Assembly (NCBI GenBank): GCA_023420895.1
Contig: JAEZUY010000015.1
Span: 1 to 23,256 of the forward strand
Length of the DNA stretch: 23,256 nt
Reading direction: 5' to 3'
DNA from: Bacillota bacterium
Lineage (GTDB): Bacteria > Bacillota > Clostridia > Tissierellales > Gottschalkiaceae
Below the pieces are notes generated by a model. It saw nothing but the letters and a program-made list of their open reading frames with translations. It made no database searches and had not been told where the DNA came from. How positions within the stretch are numbered: position 1 is the stretch's first letter; the number at the start of each line of letters is the position of its first letter. Both the position numbers and the translations under genes were made by a program. Shown piece by piece: positions 1 through 8,282 of the stretch.

Positions 1-2817
1 TACAATGATAGAAAAAAATCCAGAATAATTCACTCGGAGCTTGAAAAGGAGCTCCTTAATTGTGAGGAATTCTGGTTTTCAGCCGCATTTATAACTGAAC
101 AGGGACTGCTGTGTCTTCTAGGAGAACTCGATTATCTGAGAAGAATTGGAATAAGAGGGAAAATACTCACTACAGATTATCTAGAATTCAATACTCCGAG
201 TATGTTCAGAAAACTCATGAGTTATGAAAATATTGAAGTCAAAGTTATGAGCGGCTTTCATATAAAAGGATATATGTTCAGGAAAGGCAATATGAGGAAG
301 TTTATAGTAGGAAGTTCAAATCTCACAGCTAAAGCCTTAAGAGTCAACAAGGAGTGGAATTTATGCATCACTTCTCATGAAGATGGGGAGATAGTTGACG
401 AGATAGAAAGGGAGTTTACTGAATTATGGAAAGATGCTGAAGAACTCAATGAAGAATGGATATTAAACTATGAAGAAAGATTTAGAAAGAAGTTAAAAAA
501 AGAAAGAAATTTAAATACAGTAGAGGAAGAAATATCTTATGAAGATTACGGAGAACTGAAACCCAATTCTATGCAGTCAGCAGCAATGGAATCAATGGAA
601 AGACTTAGAAGAAAAGGAAAAGACAAGGCTCTTCTTATATCGGCTACCGGCACAGGAAAAACTTATCTTTCAGCTTTTGACGTTAAAAGGTTCAGTCCTG
701 AGAAGACTCTTTTCTTAGCTCATAGAGAAAAGATACTTAAGCAGGCTATGGAAAGCTTTAAAAAAGTTCTGGGAAAAGATATAAATGCGGGTATACTTTC
801 TGGAAGCAGCAAAGATTTCTCCTCAGATTATCTGTTCTCGACAGTAAATATGATGAGCAGGAAAGATGTACAGGAGAAATTTTCAAAGGATGAATTCGAC
901 TATATAATAATAGATGAATCTCACAGAGCAGCGGCAGAATCATATAAAAAAATAGTCGGTTATTTTAAGCCGGAGTTTCTCTTGGGAATGACTGCAACAC
1001 CTGAACGTACAGATGAGGAAAATGTGTTCGAAATCTTTGACTATAATATTGCCTATGAAATAAGACTTAAGCAGGCATTAGAAGAGAATATACTTTGTCC
1101 ATTTCATTACTACGGTATAACTGATATAGACGGCAGAGAAGATTATGATGATTTAAGAAAAGTATCTCCTGCCGAAAGAGCAGGATTTGTAGCTGAAAAA
1201 ATAGAAATTTACAGTTACGATAATAAGAGGAAAAGAGGACTGATGTTCTGCAGCACTGTGGAGGAATGTAAGGCTCTTTCGGAAGAGTTTAATAAGCTCG
1301 GGTATAGAACTGTTCCGCTTTCAGGAGAAGATTCAGAAGAAAAGAGAGAAGAAATGATAAAAAGACTGGAAATGGAAGAAGGAGAAAAAGCTCTTGACTA
1401 TATATTAAGTGTGGACATACTTAATGAAGGAGTTGACATACCTTCGCTCAATCAGATTATAATGCTTAGACCGACTCAGTCTCCAATAGTTTTTGTTCAG
1501 CAGCTTGGAAGAGGTTTGAGAAAGCACAAAGGAAAAGAATATCTTTTAGTTTTAGACTTTATTGCTAACTATAGAAATAATTACATGATTCCAATAGCGC
1601 TTTCAGGAGACAGATCTTATACCAAGGATAATCTCAGAAAATTCACAGCTGAAGCGAATAAATCAGTTCCAGGCATATCTACTATAAATTTTGATCCAAT
1701 ATCAAAGAAGAGAATATATGCTTCGCTTGACAAAGCTAAATTCAACAGTGTTTCATTTCTCAGAAATGAATATACAAATCTTAAGAATAAAATAGGGAGA
1801 ATACCTCATATTTCTGATTTTGAAAGACATGGAACTGTAGAAGTTCTAAAGTATTTCGATAAATTCGGTTCTTATCATGATTTTTTAGTGAAGTATGAGA
1901 AAGAATATGAAATAGAATTCAGTGAAAGAGAGAATCAGTTTATAAACTATTTTTCACAGAAAGTTGCGAATGGAAAGAGAATTCATGAGATTCTCCTGAT
2001 TAAACTGATAATAGATAATATAGATTCTGATTCAGCTCTCATGACAATAAGAGATATTTTTAATAATAAGCTTAAAAAAGAATACGGAATAATTATGGAT
2101 GAAAAAGAAGAAAAATCTGTTTTTACAATGCTGACGAATCAGTTTTTAGAAGCCAATCCTAGAAAGAAATTTACTGAGGCAGTTTATCTTTCAGGCAGTT
2201 CTGAGTGCTATTTTCCCAGCAGAGAGTTCAAAGATGACCTGAGAAGCAATGATAAGTTTAAACTGCATATGAAAGCGCTAGTAAATTATTCAGAAAAAAG
2301 ATACTGCAATATGTATTCAAACAGATATAAAGGAACGAACCTGGAGCTCTATAGAACTTATTCCTATGAAGATATTTGCAGACTTCTGAACTGGGAGAAA
2401 GATCTGAATGGCGGAAGCATTGGAGGCTATAAATATGATGAGTATACGAATACTTTTCCAGTATTCATAAATTACCATAAATGTGATGACAGCATAGCGT
2501 ATCATGACAGATTTATAGATAGAAATAATATAATAGCACTTTCAAAGAGTTCAAGAAAGACAGATTCAAAAGATGCGATGAGGATATACGGGGCTAAAGA
2601 AAATGGGACAAAAATATATCTTTTTGTGAGGAAAAACAAAGAAGATAAGGATGAAAGCGGTAAAGAATTTTATTTTTTAGGTGAAGTTGAAGCTTCAGGG
2701 AATCCAGTTCCAGTAGAGATAGACAATAAACCGGCTTTCGAGATAAATTACAGACTAGAAGAGCCGGTAAAAGACGATATATATGATTATATTAAAGAAG
2801 AGTCTTTAGAATCTTAA
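1..2817 (+). CDS. PLD-like / SF2 DEAD-DEAH helicase / DUF3427 protein, 5' partial
   Basis: The reading frame is open from base 1, so the gene begins upstream. The internal ATG at 202 is not the start, because the 67 codons before it already read as phospholipase-D (HKD-nuclease) fold. Residues counted from base 1: PLD-like domain about 1-130 with H87-x-K89 and GSSN at 104-107; helicase with Walker A GTGKT at 217-221, DESH box at 305-308, motif III TAT from 331 and motif VI QQLGRGLRK from about 500; the rest matches the DUF3427 C-terminal region. Known family: nuclease-like HKD domain fused to a COG1061-type ATP-dependent helicase, presumed to act on nucleic acids in repair or defence; the substrate is unknown. 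Probably only some tens of N-terminal residues are missing. The 3' end overlaps the convergent Nudix gene by 26 bases. The architecture is clear; the biological role is inference. Confidence 0.9.
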   Translation, partial: YNDRKKSRIIHSELEKELLNCEEFWFSAAFITEQGLLCLLGELDYLRRIGIRGKILTTDYLEFNTPSMFRKLMSYENIEVKVMSGFHIKGYMFRKGNMRKFIVGSSNLTAKALRVNKEWNLCITSHEDGEIVDEIEREFTELWKDAEELNEEWILNYEERFRKKLKKERNLNTVEEEISYEDYGELKPNSMQSAAMESMERLRRKGKDKALLISATGTGKTYLSAFDVKRFSPEKTLFLAHREKILKQAMESFKKVLGKDINAGILSGSSKDFSSDYLFSTVNMMSRKDVQEKFSKDEFDYIIIDESHRAAAESYKKIVGYFKPEFLLGMTATPERTDEENVFEIFDYNIAYEIRLKQALEENILCPFHYYGITDIDGREDYDDLRKVSPAERAGFVAEKIEIYSYDNKRKRGLMFCSTVEECKALSEEFNKLGYRTVPLSGEDSEEKREEMIKRLEMEEGEKALDYILSVDILNEGVDIPSLNQIIMLRPTQSPIVFVQQLGRGLRKHKGKEYLLVLDFIANYRNNYMIPIALSGDRSYTKDNLRKFTAEANKSVPGISTINFDPISKKRIYASLDKAKFNSVSFLRNEYTNLKNKIGRIPHISDFERHGTVEVLKYFDKFGSYHDFLVKYEKEYEIEFSERENQFINYFSQKVANGKRIHEILLIKLIIDNIDSDSALMTIRDIFNNKLKKEYGIIMDEKEEKSVFTMLTNQFLEANPRKKFTEAVYLSGSSECYFPSREFKDDLRSNDKFKLHMKALVNYSEKRYCNMYSNRYKGTNLELYRTYSYEDICRLLNWEKDLNGGSIGGYKYDEYTNTFPVFINYHKCDDSIAYHDRFIDRNNIIALSKSSRKTDSKDAMRIYGAKENGTKIYLFVRKNKEDKDESGKEFYFLGEVEASGNPVPVEIDNKPAFEINYRLEEPVKDDIYDYIKEESLES

Positions 2818-3187
2818 CAGCATCTATATCGGCTTCAATCCAGTCAACGGAATCGAGTTCTTCTCTGGACAGCCATTTAGAGTCAGAATGTTCTTCCAGA
2901 TTTACAGTTCCAGAAGAAATTTCTGAAAGATAGCAGTCCATATCCAGATCAAAATTTTCATAAGAATACTTGATATCAGTGAGGAATTTCAGGATATTTA
3001 TATCAATCTGGAGTTCCTCTTTTATTTCACGTTTAAGCGCTTCTTCAGAAGTCTCTCCTTTTTCTATTTTTCCCCCGGGAAATTCCCATTTTCCTTTGAA
3101 TTCTCCATAGCCTCTCTGACATGAAAATACTTTTTCATTGTCTATAATTACTGCTGCCGCCACATTCACTGTTTTTCTTTCAGACAA
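2792..3187 (-). CDS. MutT-type Nudix hydrolase
   Basis: 131 residues, the usual length of MutT-like (deoxy)nucleoside triphosphate pyrophosphohydrolases, which clean oxidised or unusual NTPs such as 8-oxo-dGTP from the cytoplasmic pool. The Nudix box runs from G39 to I61: G-x5-E45-x7-R53-E54-I-x-E57-E58-x-Q-I. All metal-binding glutamates are present, and only the penultimate glycine of the consensus is replaced by Q60. It follows an EFPGG segment typical of MutT. The start is a TTG at 3185-3187, preceded by GAAAGGAG (3197-3204); the nearby ATG in another frame stops after four codons. It has its own promoter upstream and converges on, and overlaps, the helicase gene. Substrate specificity cannot be read from the sequence. 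Confidence 0.9.
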   Translation of the reverse strand: MSERKTVNVAAAVIIDNEKVFSCQRGYGEFKGKWEFPGGKIEKGETSEEALKREIKEELQIDINILKFLTDIKYSYENFDLDMDCYLSEISSGTVNLEEHSDSKWLSREELDSVDWIEADIDAVKILKTLL

Positions 3188-3222
3188 TTTGCATTGCTCC
3201 TTTCAAGAATTAGATTAAAATA

Positions 3223-3251
3223 ATTATATTCTAAAAAGTCACAATGATCAA
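3223..3251 (-). promoter_or_regulatory. Sigma-70-type promoter of the Nudix gene
   Basis: On the minus strand TTGATC (3246-3251), a 17-base spacer and TATAAT (3223-3228) precede the Nudix ribosome binding site by about 20 bases. The -35 matches 4 of 6 consensus bases, the -10 all 6. Confidence 0.6.
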
Positions 3252-3317
3252 ATTAGAATAGAATTAAGCAGTCTTTAAAAGAAAGTTAAAAATGAGTCAG
3301 AAAATTTTAAAAAACTG

Positions 3318-3346
3318 TTGACACATTCTAATATGGATGATAGAAT
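3318..3346 (+). promoter_or_regulatory. Promoter of the nine-gene tRNA operon
   Basis: TTGACA (3318-3323), a 17-base spacer and TAGAAT (3341-3346) give a near-consensus promoter. Transcription should begin near 3353, about 16 bases before tRNA-Asn. Confidence 0.8.
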
Positions 3347-3368
3347 ATTATCTGTTGGTAATCATTGT

Positions 3369-3443
3369 TCCTGGGTAGCTCAACGGTGGAGCACCCGGCT
3401 GTTAACCGGTAGGCTGTGGGTTCGAATCCCACCCCAGGAGCCA
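3369..3443 (+). tRNA. tRNA-Asn (GTT)
   Basis: Acceptor stem TCCTGGG/CCCAGGA pairs fully. The anticodon loop CTGTTAA has GTT at 3401-3403. The T-loop is TTCGAAT, the discriminator is G and CCA is encoded. First gene of the cluster. Confidence 0.97.
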
Positions 3444-3451
3444 TAATGACT

Positions 3452-3540
3452 GCCGGGGTGGCGGAACTGGCAGACGCACAGGACTTAAAATCCTGCGATC
3501 CTCACCGATCGTACCGGTTCGATTCCGGTCCTCGGCACCA
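3452..3540 (+). tRNA. tRNA-Leu (TAA)
   Basis: Class II tRNA with a long variable arm. Acceptor stem GCCGGGG pairs with CCTCGGC (one G-T). The anticodon loop CTTAAAA has TAA at 3486-3488. CCA is encoded. A 48-base spacer, the longest in the cluster, separates it from tRNA-fMet. Confidence 0.97.
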
Positions 3541-3588
3541 TCACTTTTGAGATACCGGAATTGACAGAGATTACTGAAAAAATTACAT

Positions 3589-3663
3589 CGCGGAGTGGAG
3601 CAGTGGCAGCTCGTCGGGCTCATAACCCGAAGGTCGTTGGTTCGAATCCAGCCTCCGCAACCA
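3589..3663 (+). tRNA. Initiator tRNA-fMet (CAT)
   Basis: Anticodon CAT at 3621-3623. Two initiator hallmarks are visible: position 1 C (3589) faces A (3659), an unpaired C1-A72, and the anticodon stem ends in three G-C pairs (GGG before the loop, CCC after it). This marks it as the initiator rather than elongator Met or Ile(k2C). CCA is encoded. Confidence 0.96.
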
Positions 3664-3679
3664 TTACTTAATTAAATAA

Positions 3680-3754
3680 GGCCCTATGGTCAAGCGGTTA
3701 AGACATCGCCCTTTCACGGCGGTAACCCGGGTTCGAATCCCGGTAGGGTCACCA
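3680..3754 (+). tRNA. tRNA-Glu (TTC), copy 1
   Basis: Acceptor stem GGCCCTA/TAGGGTC with one G-T pair; anticodon loop CTTTCAC with TTC at 3713-3715. The T-stem is fully paired, including G53 (3731) with C61. CCA is encoded. A second copy at 23013 differs at one base. Confidence 0.97.
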
Positions 3755-3760
3755 TATAAC

Positions 3761-3836
3761 GGTCGCATAGCTCAGTTGGGAGAGCATCTGCCTTACAAGC
3801 AGGGGGTCATAGGTTCGAGCCCTATTGCGACCACCA
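3761..3836 (+). tRNA. tRNA-Val (TAC), copy 1
   Basis: Acceptor stem GGTCGCA/TGCGACC; anticodon loop CTTACAA with TAC at 3794-3796; CCA encoded. The copy at 23093 differs by one anticodon-stem base. Confidence 0.97.
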
Positions 3837-3840
3837 TCAT

Positions 3841-3914
3841 GCGGGTGTAGCTCAGTGGTAGAGCCCTGGCCTTCCAAGCCAGTTGCGAGGGTTCGATTCC
3901 CTTCACCCGCTCCA
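3841..3914 (+). tRNA. tRNA-Gly (TCC)
   Basis: Acceptor stem GCGGGTG/CACCCGC; anticodon loop CTTCCAA with TCC at 3873-3875; discriminator T and encoded CCA. Only four bases separate it from tRNA-Val. Confidence 0.97.
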
Positions 3915-3927
3915 TTTAATCGAATAG

Positions 3928-4004
3928 GCACCTGTAGCTCAGTAGGATAGAGCAACGGACTTCTAATCCGTGCGCCGGGGGTTCGAATCCTCCCAGGTGC
4001 GCCA
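3928..4004 (+). tRNA. tRNA-Arg (TCT)
   Basis: Acceptor stem GCACCTG/CAGGTGC; anticodon loop CTTCTAA with TCT at 3962-3964; discriminator G and encoded CCA. It reads AGA, by eye the dominant arginine codon of the genes in this window. Confidence 0.97.
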
Positions 4005-4017
4005 TTTAAAACATTCT

Positions 4018-4092
4018 TGGGGTATCGCCAAGCGGTAAGGCATCAGACTTTGACTCTGACATGCGTTGGTTCGAATCCAGCTACCCCAGCCA
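4018..4092 (+). tRNA. tRNA-Gln (TTG)
   Basis: Acceptor stem TGGGGTA/TACCCCA; anticodon loop CTTTGAC with TTG at 4050-4052; discriminator G and encoded CCA. Confidence 0.97.
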
Positions 4093-4109
4093 ATAAACTA
4101 TATATACGT

Positions 4110-4198
4110 GGAGAGGTACCGAAGTGGTCATAACGGGGCGGTCTTGAAAACCGTTAGGGTTCACGCCCACGTGGGTTCGAATCCCACCCTCTCCGCCA
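4110..4198 (+). tRNA. tRNA-Ser (TGA)
   Basis: Class II tRNA with a long variable arm. Acceptor stem GGAGAGG/CCTCTCC; anticodon loop CTTGAAA with TGA at 4145-4147; discriminator G and encoded CCA. Last gene of the operon, directly before the terminator. Confidence 0.97.
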
Positions 4199-4203
4199 TA
4201 AAG

Positions 4204-4232
4204 AGACAGATTTCTATAATCTGTCTTTTTTT
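4204..4232 (+). terminator. Rho-independent terminator of the tRNA operon
   Basis: A perfect 9-base stem AGACAGATT/AATCTGTCT (4204-4212 and 4218-4226) with a five-base loop, followed by a T run through 4232. Confidence 0.9.
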
Positions 4233-4283
4233 ATTATATACAGAAACAATAACATAAATAACATAATAGAGTCAGGTGATAAT

Positions 4284-4985
4284 ATGGCTTACGTTGAAGC
4301 AATAGACAGTTCGAAATTCTATAAAAATGGGGACAATGTTGTTGTAGCGAATAATAAAGTGAATTTCAAAGTCGAAGAGGGAGAATTCACAGTTATGGTG
4401 GGAAGTTCCGGTGCAGGAAAATCCACGCTGCTCAACATACTTGGGGGAATGGAATCTAATGATGAAGGAAAGATTCTCATAGACGGCAAAAATATTTCAG
4501 AATACGACGAAAGACAGCTGACTGAATACAGAAGATACGATATAGGCTTCGTATTTCAGTTTTACAATCTTGTGCCTAATCTCACAGCGCTTGAAAATGT
4601 TGAACTTGCTATACAGATAGTTCCCGAAGCAATGGATCCGCTCGAAGCTTTGAAAAGTGTGGGACTTGAAGACAGAAAGGATAATTTTCCTGCACAGCTT
4701 TCAGGAGGAGAGCAGCAGAGAGTTTCCATTGCCAGAGCAATTGCTAAAAAACCGAAACTTCTGCTATGTGATGAGCCTACAGGAGCACTCGACTATAATA
4801 CCGATAAAGCTGTTCTGAAACTGCTTAAAGACACTTGCAGGGAAACGGGAACTACAGTAATACTGGTAACTCACAATATGGCTCTTACTCAGATGGCTGA
4901 CAGAGTTATAGAGATGAGAGATGCCAAAGTGATAAGAGAAGAGATAGTTGAAAATCCAATAGAACCTGAGCTGCTTGAATGGTAG
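4284..4985 (+). CDS. ABC transporter ATP-binding protein (MacB/LolD type)
   Basis: 233 residues, a complete nucleotide-binding domain of the class that works with FtsX/MacB-type permeases. Walker A GSSGAGKST at 40-48, Q-loop Q92, signature LSGGEQQR at 139-146, Walker B ending D163-E164, D-loop near 167-170 and switch histidine H197 are all intact, so it should hydrolyse ATP. The ATG at 4284 follows AGGTGA. The permease gene begins 10 bases after the stop, so the two are co-transcribed and form one system. No convincing promoter was seen in the 51 bases after the tRNA terminator, so read-through is possible. Such pairs drive mechanotransmission (export of peptides or lipoproteins, resistance, or cell-envelope control); the substrate is unknown. 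Confidence 0.93.
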   Translation: MAYVEAIDSSKFYKNGDNVVVANNKVNFKVEEGEFTVMVGSSGAGKSTLLNILGGMESNDEGKILIDGKNISEYDERQLTEYRRYDIGFVFQFYNLVPNLTALENVELAIQIVPEAMDPLEALKSVGLEDRKDNFPAQLSGGEQQRVSIARAIAKKPKLLLCDEPTGALDYNTDKAVLKLLKDTCRETGTTVILVTHNMALTQMADRVIEMRDAKVIREEIVENPIEPELLEW

Positions 4986-4995
4986 GTGATTTCAT

Positions 4996-7900
4996 TTGAA
5001 AGAAGCTTTAAGAAAAGACCGTCTGGCCGAAATAGCTAAAACAAAAATGAGATTCCTGTCAATACTCAGCCTTATAGCACTGGGCGTGTTCGTATATACC
5101 GGACTCAAGGCTACAGGAGCCAATATGAGAGATACTGTAGACATATACTACAGAGAATATGAGATGCCCGATATTACAGTCCAGTCAACTCTTGGACTCG
5201 ACGAAGAGGATGAAAAAATAATAAAGAGCGCTAAAGGGCTTGAAGCGCTGGAATTCGGCTTTATGACGGACTGTCTTTTAGATTCAGACAGAAACGTTAT
5301 AAGACTTATGTCTCAGCCTAAAGGGCTGGCGCTTTATGATATTCTTGAAGGAGAAGATTTAAATACAGATGATGAAATACTTCTTGACGTTAAACTTAAG
5401 GATTACGGTTACGATATAGGTCAGGAAATGGAAGTTCATCTGGACGACTTTCAGACTGATACTCTTAAAATAAAAAAATTCAATATAGTCGGATTTGTAA
5501 AGACTCCTGAATATCTCAGCAATAAAGACAGGGGAAAGACCAATATAGGTTCAGGGGATGTTTTCGGATTTGGAATAATAAAGCCTGAAGCTTTCGATTC
5601 TCCAGTTTATTCTACAGCAAAACTGAGATTTGAAGATACTAAGAATATCGAATCATATACTGATCAGTATGAAGAGAAAATAGACAGACATGTAAAAGAA
5701 TTAAGAGATAAATTCAAAGGAAGACCTGAAAATAGATTTGAAAGTGTAATGGAAGATGCAAGATCTGAAATAGAGGATGCAGAAAGTCAGCTTGAATCGG
5801 CTAAAGAACAGCTTAAAGAAGGAAAAGAAAAGCTGGATCAGGCAGGAGAAGATATAGAAGAAGGAAAAAAGAGACTTGCCTCTGAAAAAGCCGATGCTTT
5901 AAGAAAACTCATAGAAGGGGAAGAACAGCTTAGTGACGGAGAATATGAGCTTAAAACGGCTGAAAACAAGCTTGAAATTGGAGAAATAATGAAAAATACC
6001 GGTGAGAGAAGAATAGACAGGATGCAGAGAGATATCGCGGACAGTCAGACGAGTCTCAATAGAGCGAAAGGAAAGCTCGATGCTCTCAGTTCTGAAATCA
6101 CAGCAATGGAAAACAGAGGAAATCTCACACCGGAAGAGGAGAGAGCTCTGGAAAGAAAGAAGTACAGATTTAATTTAGCTCTTGACGACTACAACAGGAT
6201 ACTTTCAAGAATTAGAGAACTGCAGTCTGAGGTCAGCAGCAATATAAATATGATCAGCAATGCAGATTCTCAGCTTCAGTCTGGAGAAGAGGCTCTGGAG
6301 CAGGGAAAAAACCGTATAGAAGAAGGCGAGAAAGAGTACTACAGATCAAAGAGAAATGCTGAAAGAATGCTCAGTGAAGCTCAGGAAGAGCTCAGAAAAG
6401 GCGAAGAAGAATATACAGAAGGTCTGAAGAAGTACAACGAAAAGAAAGGCGATGCTGAAAAGCAGATAGCTGAAGGCGAAGAGAAGCTTGAAGATGCTAA
6501 AGAAGCAGTCAGCAGACTGAAAAAGCCTATTTATATGATAAATTCAAGACTTGATTCTCTGGATTTCTATCAGTTCATAGACAACTCCAGAAGAGTAGAT
6601 ATGCTTTCAAATGTCTTTCCAGTTTTCTTTTTTGGAATAGCAATACTCGTATCCTTAACTACTATGACGAGAATGGTCGAAGAAGAGAGAAATCTGATGG
6701 GAACACTGAAAGCGCTAGGATATTCAAACAGAGATATTATAAAGAAATTCACCAGATACGGACTTTACAGTTCAGTGATAGGAATAGCTATAGGATCAGT
6801 GTCTGGAACGTATTTTCTTTCGAAGATGATTTTTGACGCTTATGCGGCGCCATACAATATACTTTCTGAATATGTGGCGTTTCCTCATTATAAAAATATC
6901 ATCATAGCTGCTGTCATATCTCTCATGAGCACTGTCGGAGCGGCTTACTGGGTTGGGAGAAAGGCCCTGAAAGAAAAAACGGCTAATCTTATGAGACCTA
7001 AAGTTCCAAAATCGGGTTCGAGAATACTGCTTGAAAGAATAGGACCGCTGTGGCGCAAACTGTCGTTTATACAGAAGGTCACAGCAAGAAATATATTCAG
7101 ATATAAAAAGAGAATGCTGATGACAGTATTCGGTGTTGCAGGATGTACAGCGCTGATATTTATGGGAATAGGACTAGAAAATTCTTTGACAGGATTAACT
7201 GAAAAACAGTATGAAGAGATATTCAAATTTGATGCTATAATAGCTTTCAATACAGAAGATTATCCAATAGAAGAATATGAAAATGCGCTCGATAATATCG
7301 ATAATGTAAAAAAGAGTCTGAAGGTAAATTACAAATCGGGAGATATAATGATACCTGAATTCAGACATGAAGATACGATGGTCATATCAGGAGAAGATGA
7401 AGAGAAATTTTCAGAATTCATTAAACTCAGAAACAGAAAAACGGGAGAGGAATACAGACTTAAAGACGACGGTATATTTATAACAGAAAAAATTGCAGAA
7501 GGTGCCGGACTCGATATAGGAGACTATCTGGAATTTAAAGACAATGAAGATAAGATTTACAAGCTCAGAATTGCTGGAACAGCTGAAAACTATGCTGGAC
7601 AGTATATATACATGAATGATGTATATTATGAAAAAGTCTTTGGAGAAAAATTTGAAAACAACGCATATCTGGCGGCAGCTAAAGACAATAGCGACTACGG
7701 TATGGAAGAAATGAGTAAAGAGCTGATGAGCAATAAAGCTGTAATCGCTATAATAAGCACCAACTTCATAAAAAATATTATAAATGAAATGCTTCAGTCT
7801 ATAGATATGATAGTTGTTGTAATACTCATATGTGCAGCGCTGCTTGCAATAGTAGTGCTCTATAATCTTACTAATATAAATGTCTCTGAAAGAGAAAGGG

Positions 7901-8202
7901 AACTTTCAACTATAAAAGTCTTAGGCTTTTTCAATAAGGAAGTCACTGCATACGTTTACCGTGAAACAATAATACTCACTTTCATGGGAATCGCATTGGG
8001 ACTGGTCCTCGGAATATACCTTCACAGATACGTTCTTCTGAGTGTTGAACCTCCTTCAATTATGCTGGATCATACGACTAAATGGTATAATTACTTAATC
8101 TCGTCAGGATTTACTGTACTTGTATCATTAGGAGTTATGATTATAATTCATAATAAGTTAAAAAATATAAATATGATAGAGTCTCTTAAATCAGTAGAAT
8201 AA
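4996..8202 (+). CDS. Large FtsX-like ABC permease with extracytoplasmic coiled coil
   Basis: 1068 residues starting from TTG behind TAGGTGAT. Membrane segments are visible near 20-37, 537-556, 588-613, 634-655, 708-730, 935-958, 990-1012 and 1032-1052, giving two FtsX-type cores: one after residue 534 with the hallmark EEERNLMGTLKALGYSNRDI, and one at the C-terminus with SERERELSTIKVLGF. Between TM1 and TM2 lies a roughly 500-residue outer region. Its part at about 252-508 is a highly charged coiled coil with recurring E/K-rich heptads (patterns such as GEEQL, EGEKEY, GEEKL). A second outer domain lies at about 731-934. The partner is the ATPase just upstream. The coiled coil probably reaches through the wall or contacts another protein, as in FtsX-EnvC-type signalling; that is inference. 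No terminator is seen before yedF. Confidence 0.92.
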   Translation: MKEALRKDRLAEIAKTKMRFLSILSLIALGVFVYTGLKATGANMRDTVDIYYREYEMPDITVQSTLGLDEEDEKIIKSAKGLEALEFGFMTDCLLDSDRNVIRLMSQPKGLALYDILEGEDLNTDDEILLDVKLKDYGYDIGQEMEVHLDDFQTDTLKIKKFNIVGFVKTPEYLSNKDRGKTNIGSGDVFGFGIIKPEAFDSPVYSTAKLRFEDTKNIESYTDQYEEKIDRHVKELRDKFKGRPENRFESVMEDARSEIEDAESQLESAKEQLKEGKEKLDQAGEDIEEGKKRLASEKADALRKLIEGEEQLSDGEYELKTAENKLEIGEIMKNTGERRIDRMQRDIADSQTSLNRAKGKLDALSSEITAMENRGNLTPEEERALERKKYRFNLALDDYNRILSRIRELQSEVSSNINMISNADSQLQSGEEALEQGKNRIEEGEKEYYRSKRNAERMLSEAQEELRKGEEEYTEGLKKYNEKKGDAEKQIAEGEEKLEDAKEAVSRLKKPIYMINSRLDSLDFYQFIDNSRRVDMLSNVFPVFFFGIAILVSLTTMTRMVEEERNLMGTLKALGYSNRDIIKKFTRYGLYSSVIGIAIGSVSGTYFLSKMIFDAYAAPYNILSEYVAFPHYKNIIIAAVISLMSTVGAAYWVGRKALKEKTANLMRPKVPKSGSRILLERIGPLWRKLSFIQKVTARNIFRYKKRMLMTVFGVAGCTALIFMGIGLENSLTGLTEKQYEEIFKFDAIIAFNTEDYPIEEYENALDNIDNVKKSLKVNYKSGDIMIPEFRHEDTMVISGEDEEKFSEFIKLRNRKTGEEYRLKDDGIFITEKIAEGAGLDIGDYLEFKDNEDKIYKLRIAGTAENYAGQYIYMNDVYYEKVFGEKFENNAYLAAAKDNSDYGMEEMSKELMSNKAVIAIISTNFIKNIINEMLQSIDMIVVVILICAALLAIVVLYNLTNINVSERERELSTIKVLGFFNKEVTAYVYRETIILTFMGIALGLVLGIYLHRYVLLSVEPPSIMLDHTTKWYNYLISSGFTVLVSLGVMIIIHNKLKNINMIESLKSVE

Positions 8203-8282
8203 TATTCATTTATATCTGGAAGTGATATAATATATATTAGAAAGTTTCAAATTATGAAAAGATTATGAAAGGAGAATTTATT

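Noticed and set aside
3561..3588. TTGACA between tRNA-Leu and tRNA-fMet as an internal promoter
   Set aside because: At 17 bases downstream the sequence is TACATC, a poor -10 that overlaps the tRNA-fMet start; transcription would begin inside the tRNA.
3402..4257. Open reading frames across the first tRNA cluster on both strands
   Set aside because: They lie on perfect tRNA genes, have no suitable ribosome binding sites and translate into the repetitive GxxNRTRTYD-type peptides that tRNA clusters always give.
5748..6520. Repetitive E/K-rich stretch of the permease as a separate SMC-like gene or DNA repeat
   Set aside because: It is in frame within one uninterrupted protein, and the repetition is at the heptad level, not exact DNA repeats.
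6945..7250. 101-codon minus-strand frame inside the FtsX-like permease
   Set aside because: It is antisense to a conserved coding region and has no recognisable domain.
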